DNA of 64,000 nucleotides, taken from contig DATMFK010000001.1 of assembly GCA_035556195.1 (NCBI GenBank), positions 124,001-188,000 on the forward strand, given 5' to 3'. Numbering within the stretch: position 1 is the first letter of the stretch; each line of letters begins with the position of its first letter. This DNA is from G016756615 sp035556195. Its GTDB lineage: Bacteria > Pseudomonadota > Alphaproteobacteria > Rhizobiales > Rhizobiaceae. Below are positions 50,972 to 60,253 of the stretch, one piece after another. The position numbers and the translations under genes are program-made. The notes beneath the pieces were generated by a model. The model did not search any database. It was not told where the DNA came from and worked only from the letters and a program-made list of their open reading frames with translations.

Positions 50972-52255
50972 ATGTACGACAAACTTCTCGAAACGATCGA
51001 CGGCCGGGTCGACGATCTGGTCGCGCTGACGGCCGACCTCATCCGCTTCCCCACCGTCAACCCGCCCGGCGAGGCCTACACGCCGTGCGCCGAATACATA
51101 GCCACGCGGTTGAAGAAGCGCGGCTTCGAGGTCGAACTGATCCGGGGCGAAGGCACGCCCGGCGACACGGATCGCTATCCCCGCACGAATGTGGTGGCGC
51201 GCTTCGACGGGCGTAGCCCCGGCCCGACCGTGCATTTCAATTCGCATATCGATGTCGTCGAGGCCGGCGACGGCTGGACCGTCGATCCATTCGCCGGCGT
51301 AGTCAGGGATGGCCGCGTCTATGGTCGCGGCGCCTGCGACATGAAGGGCGGCCTTGCCGCCTCGATCGTCGCCGCGGAAGCGTTCATGGCCGTTCACCCG
51401 GACTTTCCCGGCGCCATCGAGATCTCCGGAACGGTGGACGAGGAATCGGGCGGCTTCGGGGGCGTGGCCTATCTCGCAGGCAAGGGCTACTTCTCGAAGC
51501 CGCGAGTCGACCATGTCATCATCCCCGAACCGCTCAACAAGGACCGCATCTGCCTCGGCCACCGCGGCGTCTGGTGGGCGGAGATCGAAACGAAGGGCGA
51601 GATCGCCCACGGCTCGATGCCCTTCCTGGGCGACAACGCCGTGCGTCATATGGGAGCGGTCCTCGCCGCGTTCGAAGCGGAGCTGTTTCCCGCCCTCGAC
51701 CGCAAGCAGACGAAAATGCCGGTGGTTCCGGAGGGCGCGCGGCGCTCGACCATGAACATCAACTCGATCCATGGCGGCCAGACGGAGGATTTCCGGCCCG
51801 GCCTCCCCTCGCCGAACGTGCCGGACTGGTGCCGCCTGACCATCGACCGTCGGTTCCTCCTCGAGGAAGACATCGCCCAGGTGAAAGCCGAGGTCACGAG
51901 CATCCTCGACCGGCTGAAATGCGAGCGACCGAAGTTCGACTACCAGATTCGGGATATCATGGAAGTGCAGCCCACCATGACCGACCGCGACGCGCCGGTC
52001 GTCACCGCGGTGGCCGACGGCATTCGCGAGATCTTCGATCGCGAACCCGCCTATGTCATCTCGCCTGGAACCTACGACCAGAAACACGTGGCGCGGATCG
52101 GCCATATCTATGACTGCATCGCCTACGGACCCGGCATTCTGGACCTGGCGCACCGGCCCGACGAATGGGTCGGGATCGCCGACATGGTGGAATCGGCGAA
52201 GGTAATGGCGATCGGTCTCGATATATTGCTGCGCAATGGCGCGGGGCGGTCCTGA
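50972..52255 (+). CDS. M20-family amidohydrolase (ArgE/DapE type)
   Basis: 427 residues. Metal ligands typical of ArgE/DapE: His in VHFNSHIDVVEAGDGW (about 90), Asp in GRGACDMKGG (about 123), Glu-Glu in GTVDEESGGFGG (about 155), and the C-terminal YVISPGTYDQKHVARIGH. Hydrolyses N-acyl amino acids or related amides in the cytoplasm. It leads a plus-strand group with a peptide-type ABC transporter, so the substrate is likely an imported acyl-amino acid or dipeptide-like compound. Confidence 0.88.
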   Translation: MYDKLLETIDGRVDDLVALTADLIRFPTVNPPGEAYTPCAEYIATRLKKRGFEVELIRGEGTPGDTDRYPRTNVVARFDGRSPGPTVHFNSHIDVVEAGDGWTVDPFAGVVRDGRVYGRGACDMKGGLAASIVAAEAFMAVHPDFPGAIEISGTVDEESGGFGGVAYLAGKGYFSKPRVDHVIIPEPLNKDRICLGHRGVWWAEIETKGEIAHGSMPFLGDNAVRHMGAVLAAFEAELFPALDRKQTKMPVVPEGARRSTMNINSIHGGQTEDFRPGLPSPNVPDWCRLTIDRRFLLEEDIAQVKAEVTSILDRLKCERPKFDYQIRDIMEVQPTMTDRDAPVVTAVADGIREIFDREPAYVISPGTYDQKHVARIGHIYDCIAYGPGILDLAHRPDEWVGIADMVESAKVMAIGLDILLRNGAGRS

Positions 52256-52374
52256 ACGCCGGTTTGGAAAATGAGAAAACGATTTCGAATGGAAGAGGGG
52301 CAGGCGCAACAAACTCGATTTACTCGGGCCGAAATTCCGGCTTCAATCGCGCCTTCATTCGTGGGGAGAAAAAA

Positions 52375-53856
52375 ATGAAAGTCTGGAAGACAATCCTGGC
52401 GGCAAGCGCCCTGGCGCTTGTGTCGAGCACTGCCGCGCTCGCAGCGCGCACAGATCTCGTGCTCGGCATTCCGCTCGAGCCGCCGCATCTCGACCCGACG
52501 GCCGGCGCCGCCGCCGCGATAGACGAAGTCCTCTACGCCAATGTCTTCGAAGGCCTGACACGAATCGGCTCCAAGGGCGAGGTCCTTCCCGCACTCGCCG
52601 AAAGCTGGACCATTTCCGACGACGGCAAGGTCTACACCTTCAAGCTGCATACCGGCGTCAAATTCCATGACGGTACGGATTTCAATGCAGACGACGTGAA
52701 ATTCTCGCTCGACCGCGCCCGGGCCGAGAATTCCACAAACGCCCAGAAGGGGCTCTTTGCCGCCATCGACACGGTCGAGGTCGTCGATCCCGCCACGGTC
52801 AAGGTCACGCTGAAACGGCCGCAAGGCTCCTTCCTCTACAATATGGGCTGGGGCGATGCCGTGATCGTCGCGCAGGAATCGGCCGAGACGAACAAGGAAA
52901 AGCCGATCGGAACCGGCCCGTTCAAGTTCGACAACTGGGCCAAGGGCGCATCCATCACCCTCTCCAAGAACCCTGACTACTGGGGCGATCCGGTGGCGTT
53001 GGAAAAGGCCGAATTCCGTATCGTGCCGGATGCCGCCGCCGCAATTCCCGCGTTGCTTTCAGGCGACGTGCAGGCCTTCCCCAACGTCGGCGTCGGCGAT
53101 GCGCTTGCCCAGATCGAAGCCGATCCGCGCTTCAAGGTGGTGATCGGTTCGACGGAAGGCGAAACGCTCCTGTCCACCAACAACAAGAAGCCGCCCTTCG
53201 ACAAGCTGCAGGTCCGTCAGGCGATAGCCCATGCCCTCGACCGCAAGGCGATCATCGACGCTGCCTCCTCCGGCCTTGGCACGCCGATCGGATCGCATTT
53301 CTCGCCGGCCAATGCCGCCTACGTCGACCTTACCGGCACCTATCCGCACGATGTTGCCAAGGCCAAGGAACTTCTGAAGGAGGCGGGCTTCCCGGACGGA
53401 TTCAAGGCGACCTTGAAGCTGCCCCCGCCGGCCTATGCCCGCGATGGCGGCCAGGTGATCGCGGCAGAGCTGCGTGAGATCGGCATCGACCTGGAGATCA
53501 TTCCAGTGGAATGGGCCGACTGGCTGTCGCAAGTCTTCACCAACAAGGACTACGACCTGACCATCGTGTCCCATACAGAGCCGAACGACATCGATATCTA
53601 CAGCCGCAAGGACTATTACTTCAACTACGACAACCCCGCCTTCGACAAGGTGATCGCCCAGCTCGACGAGACGGCGGACGAGGCCAAGCGCACCGAGCTC
53701 TACAAGCAGGCCCAGAAGATCCTTGCCGACGATGCGGTCAACGGCTTCCTCTTCGAACTTCCGAAGATCGGCATCTGGGATGCCAAGGTGGAGGGGCTCT
53801 GGGAGAATTCGCCGATCCAGGCCAACGACCTGACCAAGGTGAAGTGGGTGGATTGA
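52375..53856 (+). CDS. Peptide/nickel-type ABC transporter substrate-binding protein
   Basis: 493 residues from ATG 52375 (GGGGAGAA upstream). Signal peptide about 1-25 (ILAASALALVSSTAALAAR). SBP_bac_5 fold: LVLGIPLEPPHLDPTAGAAA, LAESWTISDDGKVYTFKLH, and VRQAIAHALDRKAII. Periplasmic receptor for the permeases that follow at 33 bases. Ligand not deducible; the M20 amidohydrolase upstream points to an acylated or peptide-like molecule. Confidence 0.92.
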   Translation: MKVWKTILAASALALVSSTAALAARTDLVLGIPLEPPHLDPTAGAAAAIDEVLYANVFEGLTRIGSKGEVLPALAESWTISDDGKVYTFKLHTGVKFHDGTDFNADDVKFSLDRARAENSTNAQKGLFAAIDTVEVVDPATVKVTLKRPQGSFLYNMGWGDAVIVAQESAETNKEKPIGTGPFKFDNWAKGASITLSKNPDYWGDPVALEKAEFRIVPDAAAAIPALLSGDVQAFPNVGVGDALAQIEADPRFKVVIGSTEGETLLSTNNKKPPFDKLQVRQAIAHALDRKAIIDAASSGLGTPIGSHFSPANAAYVDLTGTYPHDVAKAKELLKEAGFPDGFKATLKLPPPAYARDGGQVIAAELREIGIDLEIIPVEWADWLSQVFTNKDYDLTIVSHTEPNDIDIYSRKDYYFNYDNPAFDKVIAQLDETADEAKRTELYKQAQKILADDAVNGFLFELPKIGIWDAKVEGLWENSPIQANDLTKVKWVD

Positions 53857-53889
53857 TGCTTTGAGGACATTCTGAGGGGGCTGATCCGA

Positions 53890-54864
53890 ATGGGACGGCC
53901 CCCGCAGGTTTTGTTCATGACCGCTTATATCCTCAAACGGCTAGCCATCGGGATAGCAACCCTGCTCGTGGCCTCGATCGTCGTTTTCGCGGTGCTGGAG
54001 ATCCTGCCCGGCGATCCAGCGCAGCTCATGCTCGGTCTCAACGCCACCCCGGAGACGCTGGAGGCCCTGCGCCAGCAGATGGGCCTGCATCAGCCTTGGC
54101 CGGTCCGCTACCTGTCCTGGCTGGGCGGCCTGCTCACCCTGGATTTCGGCCGCTCCTACACCTATTCGGTCCCCGTCATCGATCTCGTCCGCGAGCGCGC
54201 CGTCGTTTCACTTCCGCTTGCGGCCATCTCGCTCGTGCTCTCGACGGCGATCGCGATCCCGGTCGGCATTTTCGCGGCCTCGCGGCGCGGCCGTGCCGGC
54301 GACACGATCGCCATGGGAACGGCCCAGCTCGGCGTCGCCATCCCGAACTTCTGGTTCGGGCTGCTCCTGATCTATCTCTTCGCGGTCTGGCTTCGGCTTG
54401 TGCCGGCGGGCGGCTTTCCCGGCTGGGCGGCGGGGATCTGGCCGGCGCTCAAGGCGCTCATCCTACCCGCGATCGCGCTCGCCTTGCCGCAAGCGGCGAT
54501 CCTGGCGCGCGTCACCCGGTCCGCCCTGCTCGACGTGCTGAACGAAGACTATATCCGCACCGCCCGGGCCAAGGGTATGCCGCGCCGCTACGTGCTGTGG
54601 AGGCATGCCCTGCGCAACGCACTGATCCCCGTACTCACCATCATCGGCCTGCAATTCGCCTTCCTGCTTGCCGGCACCATCATCATCGAGAATGTCTTCT
54701 ACCTGCCTGGACTGGGCCGCCTGATCTTCCAGGCCATCACCCAGCGGGACCTGATCGTGGTCGAAAGTGTCGTCATGTTGCTGGTCGCGGCCGTCATTCT
54801 CGTCAATTTCCTGGTCGACCTTTCCTACGCCGCGGTCGATCCGCGCCTGAGGGCACGCCAATGA
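53890..54864 (+). CDS. ABC transporter permease, DppB type
   Basis: 324 residues from ATG 53890 (GAGGGGG upstream); a second ATG at 53917 gives the common N-terminus MTAYILKRLAIGI and may be the real start. Six membrane segments; the ABC coupling loop is EDYIRTARAKGMPRRYVLWRHALRNALIP (about 219-247). The LPGDPAQLMLG segment is the DppB hallmark after the first span. Overlaps the next permease by ATGA. Confidence 0.92.
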   Translation: MGRPPQVLFMTAYILKRLAIGIATLLVASIVVFAVLEILPGDPAQLMLGLNATPETLEALRQQMGLHQPWPVRYLSWLGGLLTLDFGRSYTYSVPVIDLVRERAVVSLPLAAISLVLSTAIAIPVGIFAASRRGRAGDTIAMGTAQLGVAIPNFWFGLLLIYLFAVWLRLVPAGGFPGWAAGIWPALKALILPAIALALPQAAILARVTRSALLDVLNEDYIRTARAKGMPRRYVLWRHALRNALIPVLTIIGLQFAFLLAGTIIIENVFYLPGLGRLIFQAITQRDLIVVESVVMLLVAAVILVNFLVDLSYAAVDPRLRARQ

Positions 54865-55730
54865 CCGACCAGGCGCAGCTCTCAGTTCCGCGCGGCAACG
54901 CCTTCCTGTCGAAGGCTCTGGCCAGCCGCTCCTTCATGATCGGCTTCTTGATCACCGCCTTCGTCGCGTTGATGGCGCTGGTGTCGTTCTTCTGGGTGCC
55001 CTACGACGTCACAGTGCTGCCGGTGGGCGATCGCATGAAGCCCCCGTCGGCAACGCATCTGCTCGGCACCGATCATTTCGGCCGCGACATCCTCTCCATG
55101 ATCATGGTCGGATCGCGCAATTCGATCGCCGTGGCATTGGTGGCCGTCGGCATCGGCATGGGGATCGGTGTGCCGCTCGGCTGCTGGGCCGCGGCCCGCG
55201 GCGGCCTCGTCGACGAAATCCTGATGCGCTTCAACGACCTGGTCTTCGCCTTCCCGGCCCTGCTTTCGGCGGTCATGATCACCGCCATCTTCGGGCCCGG
55301 AGCGGTCAATGCCATCATCGCCATCGGCATCTTCAACATTCCCGTCTTCGCCAGGGTGGCACGGGCCGGCGCGCTGGCGCTATGGCCGCGCGAATTCATC
55401 CTCGCGGCGCGTGCCGCCGGCAAGGGCAGCACGCTGATCACGATCGAGCACATCCTGCCCAACATCGCCAACATGCTGCTCGTTCAAGCCACGATCCAGT
55501 TCGCGCTCGGCATTCTGGCCGAGGCGGGCCTCTCCTATGTCGGTCTCGGCGCCCAGCCTCCGATGCCAAGCTGGGGCCGCATGCTCTTCGACGCCCAGAC
55601 CCGTATGATGGTGGCGCCCTATCTTGCCATCTTCCCGGGCATGGCGATCGCGGTGACGGTGCTCGGCCTGAATCTGCTCGGGGACGGTCTGAGCGACATT
55701 CTCGATCCAAAGCTGAGGCGCGAACGGTGA
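54861..55730 (+). CDS. ABC transporter permease, DppC type
   Basis: 289 residues from ATG 54861. N-terminal span FMIGFLITAFVALMALVSFF, the HLLGTDHFGRDILSMIMVGSR motif of DppC (about 70-90) and the coupling loop REFILAARAAGKGSTLITIEHILPNIAN (about 177-204). Pairs with the preceding DppB-type subunit. Its stop overlaps the GTG start of the ATPase. Confidence 0.93.
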   Translation: MTDQAQLSVPRGNAFLSKALASRSFMIGFLITAFVALMALVSFFWVPYDVTVLPVGDRMKPPSATHLLGTDHFGRDILSMIMVGSRNSIAVALVAVGIGMGIGVPLGCWAAARGGLVDEILMRFNDLVFAFPALLSAVMITAIFGPGAVNAIIAIGIFNIPVFARVARAGALALWPREFILAARAAGKGSTLITIEHILPNIANMLLVQATIQFALGILAEAGLSYVGLGAQPPMPSWGRMLFDAQTRMMVAPYLAIFPGMAIAVTVLGLNLLGDGLSDILDPKLRRER

Positions 55731-57352
55731 GCCTGCTCGAAATCGAAAAGCTGACCGTCGACATTGCCGGCGTGCCGATATTGAAGGGGATCGACCTTTC
55801 CATCGGCGCCGGAGAGGTGATGGGGCTCGTCGGCGAGTCCGGATCCGGCAAGTCGATGACGGCGCTGACGGTGATGCAGCTCCTGCCACGCTCGGCTCGC
55901 ACGGGCGGCCGGGTGGTCTTCGACGGCACCGATATCCTCTCCGCCACCGAAGAGCGGATGTGCGCCTTGCGCGGCAACGACGTCGGCATGGTATTCCAGG
56001 AGCCTATGACGGCCCTCAACCCGGTCAAGACCATCGGCGAGCAGGTGGCCGAAGGGATAAGATGGCACGCCCGCGTCGGCCGCGCAGAGGCCGAGCAGCG
56101 CGCCCGCGCAATCCTGGACCGTGTCGGCCTCCCCGAGGCGAAGTTCCCGCTTTCGCGCTATCCGCACGAACTCTCCGGCGGCCAGCGACAGCGTGTCGTG
56201 ATCGCGATCGCCTGCGCGCTCAAGCCGAAGCTGCTGATTGCCGACGAGCCCACTACCGCCCTGGATGTAGTGCTCCAGAAGCAGATCCTGGAACTGTTGC
56301 GCGATCTGGTCGACGAAAACAGGATGGGCTTGCTGCTCGTCTCGCATGACCTCGCTGTCGTCACGGACATGGCCGACCGGATCACCATCATGCGCCACGG
56401 CGAGGTGATGGACACCGGAGAAACGGCGCAGACATTGTCGGCCCAGAGCCATCCCTACACGAGGCAGCTTGCGCTGGCGTCGATGCATGTGCCGGCGCGC
56501 GCCAAGCCGCACTCAACCGCGCAGGGCGCCGCAAGGCTGCTCGAATTGCGGGACGTGGTTCGCGAGTATCCCGGCCGGCGGGTTTCGCTTTTCCGGGCAG
56601 GCGAACCGGTGCGGGCTGTCGACGGCGTCTCCTTCTCGATGGAGCACGGGCAATCGACCGCCCTGGTCGGCCGGTCCGGTTGCGGGAAATCGACGCTCGC
56701 CCGCATGATCCTGGCGCTGGACAAGCCAACAGGCGGCGCCATCCGCTTCATGGGCGAGGATCTCGCGGCCAGAAGCGAGGACGCGTTGAAGCCGGCGCGC
56801 CGCAACATGCAGGTGGTGTTCCAGGATCCCTACGGCTCGTTCGATCCGCGCCACCCCGTGGAGAGGCTTGTCGCCGAGCCGCTTCATCTCCTCGAAAAGA
56901 AACCCGGCGCACGCGAGCGACGCGAAATGGTGGCGGCTGCGCTGCACGAAGTGGGTCTGTCGCAGCGCGACATGGACAAGTATCCGCACGAATTCTCGGG
57001 CGGCCAGAGGCAGCGCATCTCGATCGCGCGCGCCATCATCACCAGGCCCAAGCTGATCGTCGCGGACGAACCGGTCTCCGCGCTGGACGTGTCGATCCGC
57101 GCCCAGATCCTCGATCTGTTCGCCGATCTCAACCAGCGGCTCGGCGTCGCCTATCTCTTCATCACCCACGATCTGACGGTGGCCCGCGCGATCACCGACG
57201 ATGTCATGGTCATGCATGAGGGGCGGCTCGTCGAGACTGGCAAGACGTCGAACGTCCTCGACAACCCGCAATCCGACGCCGCCCGCGACCTGGTCGCGGC
57301 GGCGCCCGATCTCCATCGGGCGATCGCCCGAAGGCTGCAGGAGCAGGGCTGA
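55727..57352 (+). CDS. Fused double ATP-binding subunit (DppD-DppF type)
   Basis: 541 residues from GTG 55727 (GTGA overlap). Two complete ATPase domains in one chain: Walker A GESGSGKS near residue 36 with LSGGQRQRVVIAIACALKPK, and Walker A GRSGCGKST near residue 314 with FSGGQRQRISIARAI; both Walker B sites (LLIADEPTTALD, LIVADEPVSALD) and switch His (VSHDLAV, ITHDLTV) intact. A fused arrangement occurs in glutathione transporter GsiA and similar peptide systems. It completes the importer begun at 52375. Confidence 0.94.
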   Translation: MSLLEIEKLTVDIAGVPILKGIDLSIGAGEVMGLVGESGSGKSMTALTVMQLLPRSARTGGRVVFDGTDILSATEERMCALRGNDVGMVFQEPMTALNPVKTIGEQVAEGIRWHARVGRAEAEQRARAILDRVGLPEAKFPLSRYPHELSGGQRQRVVIAIACALKPKLLIADEPTTALDVVLQKQILELLRDLVDENRMGLLLVSHDLAVVTDMADRITIMRHGEVMDTGETAQTLSAQSHPYTRQLALASMHVPARAKPHSTAQGAARLLELRDVVREYPGRRVSLFRAGEPVRAVDGVSFSMEHGQSTALVGRSGCGKSTLARMILALDKPTGGAIRFMGEDLAARSEDALKPARRNMQVVFQDPYGSFDPRHPVERLVAEPLHLLEKKPGARERREMVAAALHEVGLSQRDMDKYPHEFSGGQRQRISIARAIITRPKLIVADEPVSALDVSIRAQILDLFADLNQRLGVAYLFITHDLTVARAITDDVMVMHEGRLVETGKTSNVLDNPQSDAARDLVAAAPDLHRAIARRLQEQG

Positions 57353-57377
57353 GGCAGAGCGCTGATCCCGGGAGCAA

Positions 57378-57415
57378 CCCCTCATCCGGCCTCGCGAAGC
57401 GAGGTCGGATGAGGG
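57378..57415. repeat. Palindromic intergenic hairpin
   Basis: CCCTCATCCGGCCTCG / CGAGGTCGGATGAGGG form a near-perfect hairpin with a short loop (one mismatch), and GGATGAGG recurs just after. It lies between the convergent ABC ATPase and TerB genes and may act as a transcription end. Confidence 0.6.
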
Positions 57416-57457
57416 TGAGCGGCGCCGGATGAGGATCAGCGCCCCCTTCCGCTGCGG

Positions 57458-57883
57458 CTACTTCCTCACCAGGTCGACCGGGCTCAGACCGAGCATTTCC
57501 AGCGTGCGCCGAAGCAGACGCACTTCATTGTGCGCAAGCTGCTTGTCGGCCTTGGCGATCTCTGCCATGTGCCTTGCCAGCAACCTGCGACGCTCGTCAT
57601 CCATGTCCTGGAACATGGCGATCGCCTGCGAGCCGTTGGTCTCGTAGCCGACCTCGTTGAGATATTCGATCACGGCATCCATGCTCGCCTCGGGAATCCC
57701 GAAGGAATCCCGGCAAATGCGTCGCAAGGTTTCCATTTCGGTTTCGCTTGCCGTTCCGTCGGCCAGGATCATGCGGAACAGCAAGAGCAGTTCGGCGGAT
57801 AACACCGGGTCGTCCGCGACCCGGCGTACCCCTGGATCGCCCTCGAACAGCGAACGTATCCTGGCCAGCATTCCCTGAGACAT
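57458..57883 (-). CDS. TerB-like single-domain protein
   Basis: 141 residues from ATG 57883 with GAGGAG nine bases upstream. All-helical TerB domain: SAELLLLFRMILADGTASETEMETLRRI (about 30-58) and AEIAKADKQLAHNEVRLLRRTLEMLGLS near the end, with the acidic ADGxxxxxE and AD..x..E helices that bind metal in TerB. Originally linked to tellurite resistance, but widespread stand-alone versions have no assigned role. No other ter genes are visible here. Confidence 0.8.
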   Translation of the reverse strand: MSQGMLARIRSLFEGDPGVRRVADDPVLSAELLLLFRMILADGTASETEMETLRRICRDSFGIPEASMDAVIEYLNEVGYETNGSQAIAMFQDMDDERRRLLARHMAEIAKADKQLAHNEVRLLRRTLEMLGLSPVDLVRK

Positions 57884-58065
57884 GCCCGAGCGCTCCTCGA
57901 TCTCGATCCCTACGAATGTAATGGCACCGGCATGCTGGAACTTCAAATCCAAACCGATGCTCCATGCCGAAATTGCCGCATGCGCCTACGCGAATTCCGC
58001 CTTGCGCGGGATGGCCGCGTGTGATCGAAGCGGCTGCGTCACCCTGCCCTTCGCCGCTCCCCGAC

Positions 58066-58851
58066 ATGTTCGACCTCGCTACCGACACCGTGCTTCTCCT
58101 GGCCGTGGCCGCTTTTGTCGCCGGCTTCATCGATTCGATCGCCGGCGGAGGTGGCTTGATTACCGTGCCGGCTCTCTTGCTTGCCGGCTTTGGTCCGGTT
58201 GAAGCGCTCGGCACCAACAAGCTGCAAGGCCTGTTCGGTTCGGGCTCGGCGACGATCGCCTATGCTTCCAAGGGGCTCGTCGATGTCAGGCGGCAACTGC
58301 CTTCGGCCGTGCTTTCGTGCCTCGGCTCGATTGGCGGGGCACTGCTGGCGACCGTGCTGCCCGGCGAATGGCTGCAACTGTTCATGCCATTCATGCTGAT
58401 CGCCATCGCGCTCTACTTTGCCTTCAAGCCCAATCTGGGCGACGTCGACCGTGTGATGCGCCTCTCGCCCTTCCTGTTCGGCTTGTTCGTCGTGCCGCTG
58501 ATCGGCTTTTATGATGGCCTTTTCGGCCCCGGCACGGGCTCCTTTTTCATGCTCGGCTTCGCGACGCTCGCAGGCTACGGCATATTGAAAGCCACCGCGC
58601 ATACGAAGCTCCTGAACTTCGCGTCGAACGTCGGCGGCGTCGTCACCTTTGCCGTTGTCGGAGCGATCTACTGGAAAGTCGGTCTGCTGATGGGCGTGTG
58701 CCAGTTCCTCGGCGCCCGCCTCGGCGCGGGCCTGGCGATGAAGACCGGTGCGCGGCTGATCAAGCCGCTGCTCGTGATCACCTGCATCGCACTCGCCCTC
58801 CGCCTCCTCGCCGACCCGACAAATCCTCTAAGGCTGGCGATCGGTATCTAG
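58066..58851 (+). CDS. TauE/SafE (TSUP) family permease
   Basis: 261 residues with about eight membrane segments. GFIDSIAGGGGLITVPALLLAGF (about 20-42) is the first family motif, with ALGTNKLQGLFGSGSATIAY after it, and GFYDGLFGPGTGSFFMLGF (about 145-163) is the mirrored second motif. These carriers export sulfite, sulfonates or other small organic acids. The SoeABC-like complex lies 11 kb away, not adjacent, so a link to sulfite is only suggestive. Confidence 0.9.
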   Translation: MFDLATDTVLLLAVAAFVAGFIDSIAGGGGLITVPALLLAGFGPVEALGTNKLQGLFGSGSATIAYASKGLVDVRRQLPSAVLSCLGSIGGALLATVLPGEWLQLFMPFMLIAIALYFAFKPNLGDVDRVMRLSPFLFGLFVVPLIGFYDGLFGPGTGSFFMLGFATLAGYGILKATAHTKLLNFASNVGGVVTFAVVGAIYWKVGLLMGVCQFLGARLGAGLAMKTGARLIKPLLVITCIALALRLLADPTNPLRLAIGI

Positions 58852-58937
58852 CTCCCCGTCCCATCGCTCCTCCCGAACCGATCGGAAACGCGGCTCCCGC
58901 TATTCCGATAAAACCGCTTCGGCAGTATCCTCGCCCA

Positions 58938-59747
58938 ATGCACGCGGAAGCAAATGGCGGAATGCCCCTTCGCCTGACCCGGTACAGGCCGGAACTGGCC
59001 GGCATGGTCGAAGAGATCATCGGCTATCGCGAGAACGGGCGCGGCATCGACAACGATGTCGAGGCGGCCGCGCTCGTCGTGCCGCTGGTCATCAGTCTCG
59101 GGGATAGGTTCCGCATCGGTCTCGGGCAGGCGCCGAGGGCCGACGAACGTTATGGAAGCTTCACCTCAGGCCTCTTCGCCGGCCCTGTCGTCATAGGCTC
59201 GACGGGCCGCGCCGAGTGCCTTCAGGTCAATTTCACGCCCTTCGGCGCGTGGCGCTTCTTCGGGCGACCGATGGAGGAACTCGCGAACCGCATGGTGACG
59301 CTCGAGGATCTGGACGATCCCGAATTGGTGGAGTTTCGGCAACGCCTCTGGGAGGAGCCCGACTGGGAACGGCGCCTAGGCACCGCCGAACATTTCATTG
59401 TCGGACGCCTGCGGCGGACGTCGCTGGCCGACCCAACCCTGGTCTGGGCCTTTCGCCACATGCTTGCCAAGCGGGGCAACGTCCAGATTGCGGATATTGC
59501 CGAGAAGCTCGATTGCAGCCGCAAGCATCTCTCGCAACGCTTCCGGCTGCAGTTCGGCCTGCCGCCCAAGGTGGTAGCGCGCATGATCAGGTTCCAAGCC
59601 GTGCTCGCCATGGCCCGTTCGCGCGATATCCCCGACTGGGCCGATATCGCGGCCGCCTGCGGTTATGCCGACCAGCCCCATCTCACGCGCGACTTCAGCG
59701 AATTCGCCGGCATGAGCCCAACGAACTGGCGGGCGAAAGTCGTATAG
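58938..59747 (+). CDS. AraC-family transcriptional regulator
   Basis: 269 residues from ATG 58938; no strong ribosome site, so the start may shift. The N-terminal domain has LRLTRYRPELAGMVEEIIGYRENG and VVPLVISLGDRFRIG, the DUF6597-like type. The C-terminal double helix-turn-helix runs from VQIADIAEKLDCSRKHLSQRF to DWADIAAACGYADQPHLTRDFSEFAGMSPTNW. The next gene, a VOC protein on the same strand 81 bases on, is the likely target or partner. Confidence 0.86.
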   Translation: MHAEANGGMPLRLTRYRPELAGMVEEIIGYRENGRGIDNDVEAAALVVPLVISLGDRFRIGLGQAPRADERYGSFTSGLFAGPVVIGSTGRAECLQVNFTPFGAWRFFGRPMEELANRMVTLEDLDDPELVEFRQRLWEEPDWERRLGTAEHFIVGRLRRTSLADPTLVWAFRHMLAKRGNVQIADIAEKLDCSRKHLSQRFRLQFGLPPKVVARMIRFQAVLAMARSRDIPDWADIAAACGYADQPHLTRDFSEFAGMSPTNWRAKVV

Positions 59748-59827
59748 CGCGGTTACAATCCTTCAAGACCGGAGCCAGCAATTCGTCGACACTGCGGCCA
59801 TCGACCAGACCATGAAGGAGATAAGTC

Positions 59828-60244
59828 ATGCCTGCCATCGAGGCTCCGCGCATCTACGCAACGTTCCGTTATCGGGACCCCGCTTCCATGATCGACTGGC
59901 TCATCAAGGCATTCGGTTTCGAACTGCGTGTGAAATATGGCGAAGGCGACGACATCCAGCACGCCGAACTGACATTCGGCTCATCGATGATCATGGTCGG
60001 CAAAGCTCGAAACGACGCCTATGGCGCACTCGTCGGCTTTCCCGGCGAAGCCGGCGGAAAGTCGCTCTACGTGGCAGTCGCCGATGCCGACGCTCTTTAC
60101 ACCCGCGCCAAGGCGGCGGGGGCGGAAATTCTGGAGGAACTCCGCGACAAGGATTACGGCAGCCGCGACTTCATCTGCCGCGATCCCGAGGGCAATGTCT
60201 GGTGCTTCGGCACGTACTGGCCGAAGGCGGCCGATCCCGGCTGA
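59828..60244 (+). CDS. VOC-superfamily (glyoxalase-like, PhnB type) protein
   Basis: 138 residues with the paired beta-alpha-beta-beta-beta modules: ATFRYRDPASMIDWLIKAFGFEL and AELTFGSSMIMVG, then LYVAVADADALYTRAKAAGAEI and the end RDFICRDPEGNVWCFGTY. The conserved metal residues of true glyoxalases are not all obvious, so an enzyme or a binding protein is possible. Follows an AraC regulator. Confidence 0.83.
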   Translation: MPAIEAPRIYATFRYRDPASMIDWLIKAFGFELRVKYGEGDDIQHAELTFGSSMIMVGKARNDAYGALVGFPGEAGGKSLYVAVADADALYTRAKAAGAEILEELRDKDYGSRDFICRDPEGNVWCFGTYWPKAADPG

Positions 60245-60253
60245 GGAAATCGC

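Noticed and set aside
54096..54860. Long N-terminal extension of the DppC-type permease in frame
   Set aside because: It overlaps the DppB-type gene in another frame and reads as Arg/His-rich noise; the ATG at 54861 with ATGA overlap is the standard arrangement.
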